From: Nonomuraea turcica
Lineage (GTDB): Bacteria; Actinomycetota; Actinomycetes; Streptosporangiales; Streptosporangiaceae
DNA length: 64,000 nt
Reading direction: 5' to 3'
NCBI RefSeq assembly: GCF_030718205.1
Contig: NZ_JAUZQF010000021.1
Coordinates: forward strand, 149,911 to 213,910
Part shown: piece by piece, positions 9,058-16,434 of the stretch
How positions within the stretch are numbered: position 1 is the first letter of the stretch
Layout: every line of letters starts with the position of its first letter
Notes under the pieces: model-generated
The model's input: the letters and a program-made list of their open reading frames with translations, nothing else
Database searches by the model: none
Told to the model about the DNA's origin: nothing
Position numbers and translations under genes: made by a program

Positions 9058-9087
9058 CCCATTGCCGGTCGATGTCCTGGCAATGGG
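9058..9087. promoter_or_regulatory. inverted repeat upstream of the small gene and the two-component operon
   Basis: CCCATTGCC pairs perfectly with GGCAATGGG across a 12-nt loop. It lies 46 bp upstream of the leftward small gene and 160 bp upstream of the response regulator, so it could be an operator or a leader hairpin. Function is unknown. Confidence 0.4.
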
Positions 9088-9246
9088 TGTCCCGCAGGCA
9101 TACCCCGGGTCCTCGCCCTCCGAAACATGAATTTCTCTGTGCCCCGCCTCCCCTGGCGGTCACCAACCCCTGAACATGCCTTACCGTGCGCTTATCGAGG
9201 CTGTGGGCAGAATGAGTGCCCAGAATCGGAGAGAGGTGTATCAGGC

Positions 9247-9900
9247 GTGCGCGTGCTGGTGGTAGAGGATGAGCGGGTGCTCGCCGACGCGATCGCGACT
9301 GGGCTGCGGCGCGAGGCCATGGCGGTGGACGTGGCCTACGACGGCGGTGGCGCGCTCGAGCGGACCTCCTACATCGACTACGACGTGATCGTGCTGGACC
9401 GTGACCTTCCGGTCGTGCACGGGGACGAGGTGTGCCGGCAGCTCGTCGAGCAGCGCTCCGCCTCGCGGATCCTCATGCTGACCGCGTCGGGCGACGTGGA
9501 CGACAAGGTCGAGGGGCTCGGTCTGGGGGCCGACGACTATCTGGCCAAGCCGTTCGTGTTCATCGAGCTGGTGGCCAGGGTGCGGGCGCTCGGCCGCCGC
9601 TCGGCGCCCGCCCTGCCGCCCGTGCTGGAGCGGGGCGGCATCCGGCTGGACCCGGGCAAGCGGCTGGTAGAGCGCGACGGCAGGGAGGTCGTGCTGACCA
9701 AGAAGGAGTTCGCGGTCCTGGAAGAGCTGATGCGCGCCGAGGGCGCCGTGGTCAGTCAGGAGGACCTGCTGGACAAGGCGTGGGACGAGAACATCGACCC
9801 GTTCACGAACGTGGTCCGGGTGACCATGATGACGCTGCGGAAGAAGCTGGGCGAGCCTCAGGTGATCGAGACTGTGCCCGGGGTTGGGTACAAGCTGTGA
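9247..9900 (+). CDS. OmpR/PhoB-family response regulator
   Basis: A 217-residue DNA-binding regulator. The receiver domain (1-115) has acidic residues at 8-9, phosphoacceptor Asp51 in IVLDRDLPVVHGD, Thr in MLTASG and Lys in LAKPF. The C-terminal winged helix (about 125-217) has LTKKEFAVLEELM and the transactivation-loop/recognition region ending VIETVPGVGYKL. The GTG start at 9247 is chosen because GGAGAGAGG precedes it and the receiver fold begins immediately; an upstream in-frame ATG at 9127 would add 40 non-homologous residues. Its stop overlaps the kinase start by GTGA. Confidence 0.93.
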   Translation: MRVLVVEDERVLADAIATGLRREAMAVDVAYDGGGALERTSYIDYDVIVLDRDLPVVHGDEVCRQLVEQRSASRILMLTASGDVDDKVEGLGLGADDYLAKPFVFIELVARVRALGRRSAPALPPVLERGGIRLDPGKRLVERDGREVVLTKKEFAVLEELMRAEGAVVSQEDLLDKAWDENIDPFTNVVRVTMMTLRKKLGEPQVIETVPGVGYKL

Positions 9901-11204
9901 CAGAGGGGCCAGAGCGCCAGACAGGGCCGACGCATCCGATGATCAGCCCGCATTCGGCGCGGAAAGCGACACACGTGCAGGAGGCGCCGCCACCCAGCGG
10001 CCCTCCGGTGTGGGACGGCCCGCCCCCGCCGACGCGCCCGCAGGTTCCACGCACCACCATAGAGCGTGTGAAGGAGCTTCCGAGCAAGGTCAGCATCAGA
10101 TGGCGACTGACGCTCACCTACGGCGCGCTCGTCTTCGCGGCCGCGGCCGTGCTGATCTTTTCGGTCTATGCCATCATCGGCACCGCCATCAGCTCGGCCT
10201 GGCCCAGCATCGACTTGGGGCTGGGTCCCCTCGATGACGCCAAGCTGCAGATCAGCTGGCGGCAGTTCCAGCAGCAGGCGATTGCGAACGCCAGGGACGC
10301 GTTGTTCGGCAGCGCCTTCCTCGCGCTAATCGGCGTGGGCATCCTGGCGCTCATCATCGGCTACTTCGTGGCCGACCGCGCGCTGAAGCCGGTGGCTCAG
10401 ATGACCGCCACCGCGCGCAAGCTGTCCGAGAGCACCCTGGCCCACCAGCGCATCGACCTGCAGGGCCCCAACGACGAGCTGAAGGAGCTGGCCGACACCT
10501 TCGACGCCATGCTCACCAGGCTCAACATCGCCTTCGACACCCAGCGCAGATTCGTGGCCAACGCCTCCCACGAATTGCGCACCCCTCTCACCATTAACCG
10601 GACGGTCCTGGAGATCGCCCTGTCGGATCCGGAGGCGTCGGAGGATCTCAAAGCGCTCGGCCGTACCCTCTTGGAAGTCAACGCGCGTAACGAGAAGCTC
10701 ATCGAGGGGCTGTTGCTGCTCGCCAGGAGCGAGCGCGAACTCGCCGTACGCAAACCGGTCGACGTCCGAGAAGTCGCTCAGACGGCCGTGGAACAGCTCA
10801 CACCCTTCGCCGAGGAACACGGCGTCACCCTGACGACCGAACTGGTCAGCGCGCCTACCATAGGCGATCCGGTGCTCTTGGAGCGCTCCGTCAGCAACCT
10901 GCTCGAGAACGCGGTCAAGTACAACATTCCTGAAAATGGAAAAGTCTGGATCCGGACGGGAATGGTGGACGGTGTCTTGGTTGTTCAGGTGGCCAACATG
11001 GGGCAACATGTCCCGGCATACGAGGTGAACAGCCTGTTCGAGCCGTTCAGGAGGCTCAACGCCGACCGCGTGGATTCGGCCAAGGGAGCGGGTCTCGGGC
11101 TGTCCATCGTCCGTGCGGTCGTACAGGCGCACGGCGGAAATGTGGCCGCCGTGCCCAGAGATGGCGGAGGACTTGTGGTGACGATTCGGCTGCCGAGGCG
11201 CTGA
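9897..11204 (+). CDS. transmembrane sensor histidine kinase
   Basis: A 435-residue kinase partnered with the overlapping response regulator. A Pro-rich cytosolic head (1-60) is followed by a transmembrane segment (about 72-97), a short extracytoplasmic loop, a second segment (about 138-162), HAMP (about 163-215), HisKA with phosphoacceptor His225 in ASHELRTPL, and HATPase with N-box LLENAVKYN and G-box KGAGLGLSIV. The GTG start overlaps the upstream stop as GTGA. The small sensor loop gives no clue to the ligand. Confidence 0.92.
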   Translation: MTEGPERQTGPTHPMISPHSARKATHVQEAPPPSGPPVWDGPPPPTRPQVPRTTIERVKELPSKVSIRWRLTLTYGALVFAAAAVLIFSVYAIIGTAISSAWPSIDLGLGPLDDAKLQISWRQFQQQAIANARDALFGSAFLALIGVGILALIIGYFVADRALKPVAQMTATARKLSESTLAHQRIDLQGPNDELKELADTFDAMLTRLNIAFDTQRRFVANASHELRTPLTINRTVLEIALSDPEASEDLKALGRTLLEVNARNEKLIEGLLLLARSERELAVRKPVDVREVAQTAVEQLTPFAEEHGVTLTTELVSAPTIGDPVLLERSVSNLLENAVKYNIPENGKVWIRTGMVDGVLVVQVANMGQHVPAYEVNSLFEPFRRLNADRVDSAKGAGLGLSIVRAVVQAHGGNVAAVPRDGGGLVVTIRLPRR

Positions 11205-11514
11205 CCGCGGTTGGTCCTGGAACGTTCGTCAGCGTGTTGATGGACGGGGGGAGTCTCGTTCTCGCCGTACATGTGGTTGGATGTGCCGTCGAACACGGTG
11301 GTGCATGGCGCCAAGGCTGTGGGTTTCGCCATATTTGGCTAACCATTGCCGACGGCAGCAGGCCCTGACGTGTTGGGAGGTTCGTTGTCCGTTCCGGCGG
11401 GGTACCCATGGGAAATCTCCCCGGGCGGAACGGGCACAAGATGGGTCTCCTGGACGTTAGTAGAGCGCGCAACGAGCGCGAAGACTTATAGATGAGGGGG
11501 ATGGAGTAAGCACA
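11205..11514. other. 310-bp intergenic region upstream of the DUF4193 gene
   Basis: No convincing coding frame. It contains a hairpin at 11389-11433 (separate entry), a -10-like TATAGA near 11488, and a GGAG ribosome-binding site directly before the DUF4193 start. A long leader is likely if transcription begins near the hairpin; otherwise the TATAGA promoter gives a short one. Confidence 0.5.
11389..11433. promoter_or_regulatory. long inverted repeat
   Basis: CCGTTCCG (11389-11396) pairs with CGGAACGG (11426-11433), and a GGGG just inside pairs with CCCC. It lies between the kinase and DUF4193 genes and could be the kinase terminator or a leader structure. Confidence 0.45.
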
Positions 11515-11814
11515 ATGGCTACCGACTACGACAGCCCGCGCAAGACAGACGACGACCTGGGGGAGGACAGTCTCCAGGAACTGCAGGCGCGGCGCACCGA
11601 CAAGTCGTCTGGCAGCATCGACATCGACGAGACCGACCTGGCCGAGTCGCTCGAGCTGCCCGGTGCGGACCTGTCGAATGAAGAGCTCTCCCTGCGGGTG
11701 ATTCCCCGCCAGGCCGACGAGTTCACCTGCTCGCGCTGCTTCCTGGTGCACCACCGCAGTCAGCTGGCTTCTGAGAAGAACGGCCAGCAGGTCTGCCGGG
11801 AGTGCGCCGCCTGA
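11515..11814 (+). CDS. DUF4193 family zinc-ribbon-like protein
   Basis: A 99-residue acidic protein matching DUF4193, a small family nearly universal in Actinobacteria (M. tuberculosis Rv2699c). The N-terminal 60 residues are Asp/Glu-rich and probably flexible. The C-terminus has FTCSRCFLVHH and QVCRECAA, a four-cysteine zinc ribbon also seen in regulators that contact RNA polymerase. The ATG follows a GGAG ribosome-binding site. Its role is not established. Hairpins flank it on both sides. Confidence 0.88.
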   Translation: MATDYDSPRKTDDDLGEDSLQELQARRTDKSSGSIDIDETDLAESLELPGADLSNEELSLRVIPRQADEFTCSRCFLVHHRSQLASEKNGQQVCRECAA

Positions 11815-11822
11815 TCGCCGTG

Positions 11823-11861
11823 GCTCAGGGTACGACAGCAGCGAGCCGGCGAACCCTGAGC
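11823..11861. terminator. hairpin after the DUF4193 gene
   Basis: GCTCAGGGT pairs perfectly with ACCCTGAGC across a 21-nt loop, starting 9 nt after the DUF4193 stop. The large loop and lack of a T tract make it either a weak terminator or an RNA-processing or regulatory structure before the next gene. Confidence 0.45.
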
Positions 11862-11888
11862 GGTCGACAATGAGGACGGAGGCATCGC

Positions 11889-12689
11889 GTGGCCGTACCG
11901 GAGAACGACCGTCAACAACCGGGCAACGAGATCGCCGACCCCGACAAAGAGGTCGGCGAGCTCGTCGGAAAACTCACCGAGCCCGGTGAGCTCGAGCCGG
12001 CCGAGCGGCGCAGGCTGCTCGGCCGTCTAGCCCAGGCTCTGTCCGCGGGAGCGAAAAGGGCACGCGTGACCGGCGCGGGCCGGGGCCGCTGGCTGGCAGA
12101 CGTCTTCCTCAACATCGCCCCGCGCATTCCGATCCGCGACCTGCACACCCTCTCCGAGCATCATCACGGCCTGACCGGCGAGCAACTCGCCGACGATCTG
12201 GTGCGCACGGCGCAGAAGGCCACGATGACGGTGGGCGCCATCGGCGGAGCGCTCGCGGCGGCCGAGTTCGCCGCACCACCTCTCCTGCTCTCCGCCCCCG
12301 CGCAGCTCGTCGCCGAGACCATCGTCGTCGCCGCCATCGAGGTGAAACTCCTCGCCGAGCTGCACGAGGTCTACGGCGTACGCGTCGAGGGCACCGGCAC
12401 CCAGCGCGCCTTCGTCTTCACCTCCGCCTGGGCCAGACAACGCGGGATTGACCCCCTCGCTCCCGCGTCCGTCTCCCTCGCCTTCGGCGCGGCCGCCAAG
12501 ACCGCCCTTCGTAACCGCCTCCTGCGGACCCTCGGCCGCCATCTGACCACGCTCGGCCCGTTCCTCACCGGGGCGGTCGCCGGCGGCGCGCTCAACAGGG
12601 CCGCCACCAAGAGGCTGGCCGAGGCCGTGCGCAATGACCTGCGTGGCAGGCTGCCCCCGCCGCCGCGCCGGGACGAGCTATCGCCGTAG
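11889..12689 (+). CDS. conserved hypothetical protein, helical with hydrophobic centre
   Basis: A 266-residue protein starting at GTG after a GGAGGC-like site. Residues 1-50 are charged. Residues 115-165 are Ala/Leu-rich and hydrophobic (GAIGGALAAAEFAAPPLLL, then VAETIVVAAIEVKLLAELHEVYG). Another hydrophobic stretch near 225-245 includes FLTGAVAGGALNRAATKRL. The pattern weakly recalls EcsC-like proteins, but I do not claim the family. Probably membrane-associated. It overlaps the convergent TetR gene by 12 bp. Confidence 0.7.
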   Translation: MAVPENDRQQPGNEIADPDKEVGELVGKLTEPGELEPAERRRLLGRLAQALSAGAKRARVTGAGRGRWLADVFLNIAPRIPIRDLHTLSEHHHGLTGEQLADDLVRTAQKATMTVGAIGGALAAAEFAAPPLLLSAPAQLVAETIVVAAIEVKLLAELHEVYGVRVEGTGTQRAFVFTSAWARQRGIDPLAPASVSLAFGAAAKTALRNRLLRTLGRHLTTLGPFLTGAVAGGALNRAATKRLAEAVRNDLRGRLPPPPRRDELSP

Positions 12690-13274
12690 GCCGCCGAAGG
12701 CCATCTTGACCAGCCCGTCGGCCAGGTCCTCCGCCGAGGCGCCCGGCACCGGCCGATACCACTCCGCGATCGAGTTGACCGTGCCGAACAGCAGCCTCGT
12801 CAGCAGCGCCGGGTCCACGTCAGGGCGGACGGTCCCCTCCTCCGCCGCCGCCCTGACCAGCCCGCCGACGAAAACATCGAACTCCTGCCGCCGCTCCAGC
12901 GCCGCCAGCTCGGTCGCGCTGTTGCCGCGCACCCTGAGCAGCAGCGTCACGTAGGGCAGCCGGTCGATGAGCAGCCGCACGCTCTGCCGCACCACCCACT
13001 CCAGACGGTCGATCGCCGGGCCCGTGGCCGCCCGCTCGTCGGCGGTCAGCTCGAACAGCCCGTCCAGCGCCCGCTCGAGCGCCCGCGCCAGCAACTGCTC
13101 CTTGCCCGGCACGTGGTAGTAGATCGCCGACTTGGTGACGCCGAGCGCCCTGGCCAGGTCCTCCATGCTCGTCCCGTCGTAGCCGCGCTCGTTGAAGACG
13201 CCCACGGCGATCGACAACACGGACTCGGGATCATGCCCGCGCCGGCGCGAAGGGGCGGAGGTGGGGGTAACCAT
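12678..13274 (-). CDS. TetR family regulator, probable PaaR-type
   Basis: A 198-residue repressor. The N-terminal helix-turn-helix includes FNERGYDGTSMEDLARALGV followed by TKSAIYYHVPGKEQLL, the classic TetR DNA-binding segment; the rest is a helical ligand-binding domain. It starts 4 bp after the stop of the paaI-like gene and is therefore in its operon. The divergent operator at 13715-13728 is its likely target. By analogy with PaaR it would sense phenylacetyl-CoA or a related CoA ester; this is inference. Confidence 0.85.
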   Translation of the reverse strand: MVTPTSAPSRRRGHDPESVLSIAVGVFNERGYDGTSMEDLARALGVTKSAIYYHVPGKEQLLARALERALDGLFELTADERAATGPAIDRLEWVVRQSVRLLIDRLPYVTLLLRVRGNSATELAALERRQEFDVFVGGLVRAAAEEGTVRPDVDPALLTRLLFGTVNSIAEWYRPVPGASAEDLADGLVKMAFGGLRR

Positions 13275-13278
13275 ATGC

Positions 13279-13692
13279 CTAATTATCCTGACGCGAGTCG
13301 ATGACCTGTCTCAGCTCCCGGCTCCGGCCGCGGAACTCGGCGACCACCTGTCCGTCCGGCCCGCGTACCGTGATGTCGTAGATGCCGCTGCGGCCGTAGC
13401 GGGTCCGCTCGGCGGCCTCGGCCACCAGCACGTCGCCCTCGCGGGCGGGGGAGACGAACGTGATCTCCGCGCCCGCCGCCACCGTCACGGGGCCGCGCGT
13501 GTTGCACGCGCAGGCGAAGGCCGTGTCGGCCAGCAGGAAGACGTAGCCGCCGTGGCACAGCCCGTGCCCGTTGATCATCTGGCCGGTCACCGTCATGCGG
13601 CACACCGCCCGGCCCTCCGCCAGCTCCGTCAGCTCGATGCCCAGGGCCGCGGAGGCGGTGTCGGCGTCCATCATGCGACGCGCGCTTTCCAA
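13279..13692 (-). CDS. paaI: PaaI-type hydroxyphenylacetyl-CoA thioesterase
   Basis: A 137-residue single hotdog-fold thioesterase. The family signature INGHGLCHGGYVFLLADTAF, with catalytic Asp, is at about 40-60. PaaI hydrolyses ring-hydroxylated phenylacetyl-CoA and rescues CoA from dead-end intermediates of the phenylacetate pathway. The ATG at 13692 is used; an internal ATG pair 6-7 codons in is also possible. First gene of a leftward two-gene operon with the TetR regulator and divergent from paaN, supporting a role in the same pathway. Confidence 0.9.
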   Translation of the reverse strand: MESARRMMDADTASAALGIELTELAEGRAVCRMTVTGQMINGHGLCHGGYVFLLADTAFACACNTRGPVTVAAGAEITFVSPAREGDVLVAEAAERTRYGRSGIYDITVRGPDGQVVAEFRGRSRELRQVIDSRQDN

Positions 13693-13714
13693 CGCAGGTC
13701 TCCCTTGTCAACTG

Positions 13715-13728
13715 ACCGAATGTTCGGT
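13715..13728. promoter_or_regulatory. TetR/PaaR-like operator
   Basis: ACCGAA-TG-TTCGGT is a perfect inverted repeat in the 82-bp divergent promoter region between paaI and paaN. With its flanks (ACTG before, AAAC after) it closely resembles the PaaR operator core ACCG-N6-CGGT reported from Corynebacterium, as I recall it. One site could control both transcripts. Confidence 0.7.
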
Positions 13729-13774
13729 AAACACTTCACCGTCTGGTCGATCTCTGTCAAGACGGTGAGCAACC

Positions 13775-15421
13775 ATGTTCGAACAGCACCGCGACACCCT
13801 GGAGAAAGCCCTTTCCGCGATCGCCGGACGGGGATACTGGAGCGCCTACCCCGAGTCGCCGAGCCCGCGCGTGTACGGCGAAGGGGCGGCCGAGCGGGGC
13901 AAGGAGGTGTTCGAGTCCTACCTCGGCAAGCCGTTCCCCCTCGACCAGCCCGGCACCGGGACGTGGATCGGCGCCGAGCGCTCGCCGTACGGGATCGACC
14001 TCGGCGTCACCTACCCCGAGCCCGTCGTCGACCAGCTCATCGGCGCCGCCAAGGCGGCGATGCCGGCCTGGCGCGACGCAGGCCCCGACACCCGCGCCCT
14101 GACCTGTGTCGAGATCGTCAACCGGATCAACCAGCACAGCTTCGAGCTCGCCAACGCGGTGCAGCACACGACCGGGCAGGCGTTCGTGATGGCGTTCCAG
14201 GCCGGCGGGCCGCACGCGCAGGACCGCGCGCTGGAGGCCGTCGCGTACGGCTACGCCGCCATGACCTCCTCCGCCTCGATCGCCCGCTGGGAGAAGCCGG
14301 GCAAAGGCGAGCCGCTCGTCATGGACAAGCGCTTCACCGTCGTGCCCAGGGGCGTCGCGCTGGTGATCGGATGCAACACGTTCCCCACGTGGAACGCCTA
14401 CCCGGGGTTGTTCGCCTCGCTCGTCACCGGCAACCCGGTGATCGTCAAGCCGCATCCCCGGGCCGTCCTGCCGCTCGCGATCACGGTGCGGATCGCCCGC
14501 GAGGTGCTCGCCGAGGCGGGCTTCGACCCGGCGCTCGTGTCGCTGGCCGCCGAGGAGGGCCGGGGGCTGGCCAAGACCCTGGCCACGCACCCGGACGTGC
14601 GCATCGTCGACTTCACCGGCTCCACCGAGTTCGGCGAGTGGCTGGAGCAGAACGCCCGTCAGGCCCTCGTGCACACCGAGAAGGCCGGGGTCAACACCGT
14701 CGTCGTCGACTCCACCGACTCCTGGCGGGGCATGCTGGGCAATCTGGCGTTCTCCCTGTCCCTCTACAGCGGGCAGATGTGCACCGCGCCACAGAACATC
14801 CTCGTCCCCGCCGGCGGGATCGACACCGACGAGGGGCACAAGAGCTTCGACGAGGTCGCCGCGGGGCTGGCCGCGGCGGTCGGCAAGCTGCTCGGCGACG
14901 ACGCGCGGGCGGTCGAGCTGACCGGCGCCATCGTCAACCCCGACGTGCTGGTGCGCGTGGAGAGCGCGCCCTCGCTGGGGGAGGTGGTGCTGCCGTCGCG
15001 GGCCGTCCAGCACCCGTCGTTCCCTGACGCGGTGATCAGGACGCCGGTGATCGTCCGGGTGGATCCGTCCGCCTCCGACGTCTACGGACGTGAGCACTTC
15101 GGCCCCATCGCGTTCCTCGTGCCGACGGCCTCCACCGAGGAGAGCCTGGAGGTGCTGCGCCGCACGACCAAGGCGCGCGGGGCGCTCACCGCATCCGCCT
15201 ACTCCACCTCCGCCGAGGTGCTCGACCAGGTCGAGAGCGCGGCACTGGACGCGGGCGTGAACCTGTCGTGCAACCTGACCGCCGGCGTCTTCGTCAACCA
15301 GTCGGCCGCCTTCAGCGACTACCACGGCACCGGCGCCAATCCGGCCGCCACGGCCTCCCTCACCGACCCCGGCTACGTGGCGGGCCGCTTCCACCTGGTG
15401 CAGTCCCGCCGCCCGGCATGA
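13775..15421 (+). CDS. paaN: phenylacetic acid degradation protein PaaN (aldehyde dehydrogenase superfamily)
   Basis: A 548-residue protein of the PaaN subfamily. It resembles the aldehyde dehydrogenase half of PaaZ but has no fused hydratase domain. The NAD-binding Rossmann region includes VVPRGVALVIGCNTFPTWNA, then VKPHPRAVLPL and FTGSTEFGEWLE; the catalytic Cys is Cys336 in YSGQMCTAPQN. Its role is in oxidising the ring-opened semialdehyde in phenylacetyl-CoA or similar aromatic catabolism. No paaABCDE oxygenase genes are in the window. It is followed after 65 bp by the metallo-beta-lactamase-fold gene. Confidence 0.92.
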   Translation: MFEQHRDTLEKALSAIAGRGYWSAYPESPSPRVYGEGAAERGKEVFESYLGKPFPLDQPGTGTWIGAERSPYGIDLGVTYPEPVVDQLIGAAKAAMPAWRDAGPDTRALTCVEIVNRINQHSFELANAVQHTTGQAFVMAFQAGGPHAQDRALEAVAYGYAAMTSSASIARWEKPGKGEPLVMDKRFTVVPRGVALVIGCNTFPTWNAYPGLFASLVTGNPVIVKPHPRAVLPLAITVRIAREVLAEAGFDPALVSLAAEEGRGLAKTLATHPDVRIVDFTGSTEFGEWLEQNARQALVHTEKAGVNTVVVDSTDSWRGMLGNLAFSLSLYSGQMCTAPQNILVPAGGIDTDEGHKSFDEVAAGLAAAVGKLLGDDARAVELTGAIVNPDVLVRVESAPSLGEVVLPSRAVQHPSFPDAVIRTPVIVRVDPSASDVYGREHFGPIAFLVPTASTEESLEVLRRTTKARGALTASAYSTSAEVLDQVESAALDAGVNLSCNLTAGVFVNQSAAFSDYHGTGANPAATASLTDPGYVAGRFHLVQSRRPA

Positions 15422-15486
15422 CCCCGCCCCGGGAGGGGGCCGCGGGAGCGGGAAGGGACTCTACGAGTGGTGACGGGAGGAGAGCC

Positions 15487-16434
15487 ATGGCCAAGCCGTT
15501 CGCCTCGTCGGCGGATCTCGGTGAGAAGAGGCAGACCCTGGAGGTGCTGGCGGACGGCGTGTACGCGCTCACCGCCGAAGGCGACCCCAACGTGGGCGCC
15601 ATCGAGGGCGAGGACTTCCTCGTCTGCTTCGAGGCCCTGGCCACGCCGGTGGCCGCCGGCGAGTGGCTGACCAGGCTGCGTGCGCACACCGGCAAGCCGA
15701 TCAGGTATCTGGTGTTGTCGCACTACCACGCCGTCAGGGTGCTGGGCGCGTCGGCGTTCGGCGCGGACGTGATCGTGACGCACGACAAGACGCGCGAGCT
15801 GATCGCCGAGCGCGGCGAGCAGGACTGGGCCAGTGAATACGCCAGGATGCCCCGCCTGTTCAAGGAGCCCGAGTCGATCCCCGGCCTGACGTGGCCGACG
15901 GCGACGTTCAGTGACACCTTCACCATCGACCTGGGCGGCGACCGGGGCGATCTCGTGCTGGCCTACTGCGGGCGCGGCCACACCGAGGGAGATCTCGTGG
16001 CGTGGCTGCCGCGCCACCGGATCATGTTCGCCGGCGACCTCGTGGAGTCGCAGGCCGCCCTCTACACCGGCGACGCCTTCCACCGCGAGTGGTCTGCGGG
16101 GACGCTCGACCGGGTGGCGTCCTTCGGGGCGGAGACGCTGGTCGGCGGCAGGGGAGCGGTGGCCAGGGGCAAGGCCGGGGTGGAGGCGGCCATCGCGCAG
16201 ACCCGTGACTTCCTGCGCGTCATGATGCGCGAGGTGAGCACCGCCGGCACGCTGAAGGAGGCGTTCGACAACGCCCACCGCGCTCTGGAGCCCCGCTACG
16301 GCGGCTGGCCGATCTTCGAGCACTGCCTGCCGTTCAACGTCTCCCGGCTCTGGGACGAGCTGCACGGCGTCGAGCGGCCGCGCATCTGGACCGCCGAGCG
16401 CGACCGCGAGGTCTGGAACGAGCTGCAGTCGTGA
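15487..16434 (+). CDS. metallo-beta-lactamase-fold hydrolase with altered metal motif
   Basis: A 315-residue MBL-fold protein starting at ATG after GGGAGGAGAG. The first metal motif, normally HxHxDH, reads H79-Y-H81-A-V-R, so the Asp and third His are missing. Later ligands appear present: GRGHTEGD and IMFAGDLVES. It overlaps the FAD monooxygenase by GTGA, so the two are co-translated. MBL-fold proteins next to aromatic monooxygenases are often lactonases or hydrolases acting on the hydroxylated product; this is inference. Confidence 0.8.
   Translation: MAKPFASSADLGEKRQTLEVLADGVYALTAEGDPNVGAIEGEDFLVCFEALATPVAAGEWLTRLRAHTGKPIRYLVLSHYHAVRVLGASAFGADVIVTHDKTRELIAERGEQDWASEYARMPRLFKEPESIPGLTWPTATFSDTFTIDLGGDRGDLVLAYCGRGHTEGDLVAWLPRHRIMFAGDLVESQAALYTGDAFHREWSAGTLDRVASFGAETLVGGRGAVARGKAGVEAAIAQTRDFLRVMMREVSTAGTLKEAFDNAHRALEPRYGGWPIFEHCLPFNVSRLWDELHGVERPRIWTAERDREVWNELQS

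Noticed and set aside
9127..9246. earlier ATG start for the response regulator
   Set aside because: It would add 40 residues with no receiver-domain homology, and a good ribosome-binding site lies before GTG at 9247.
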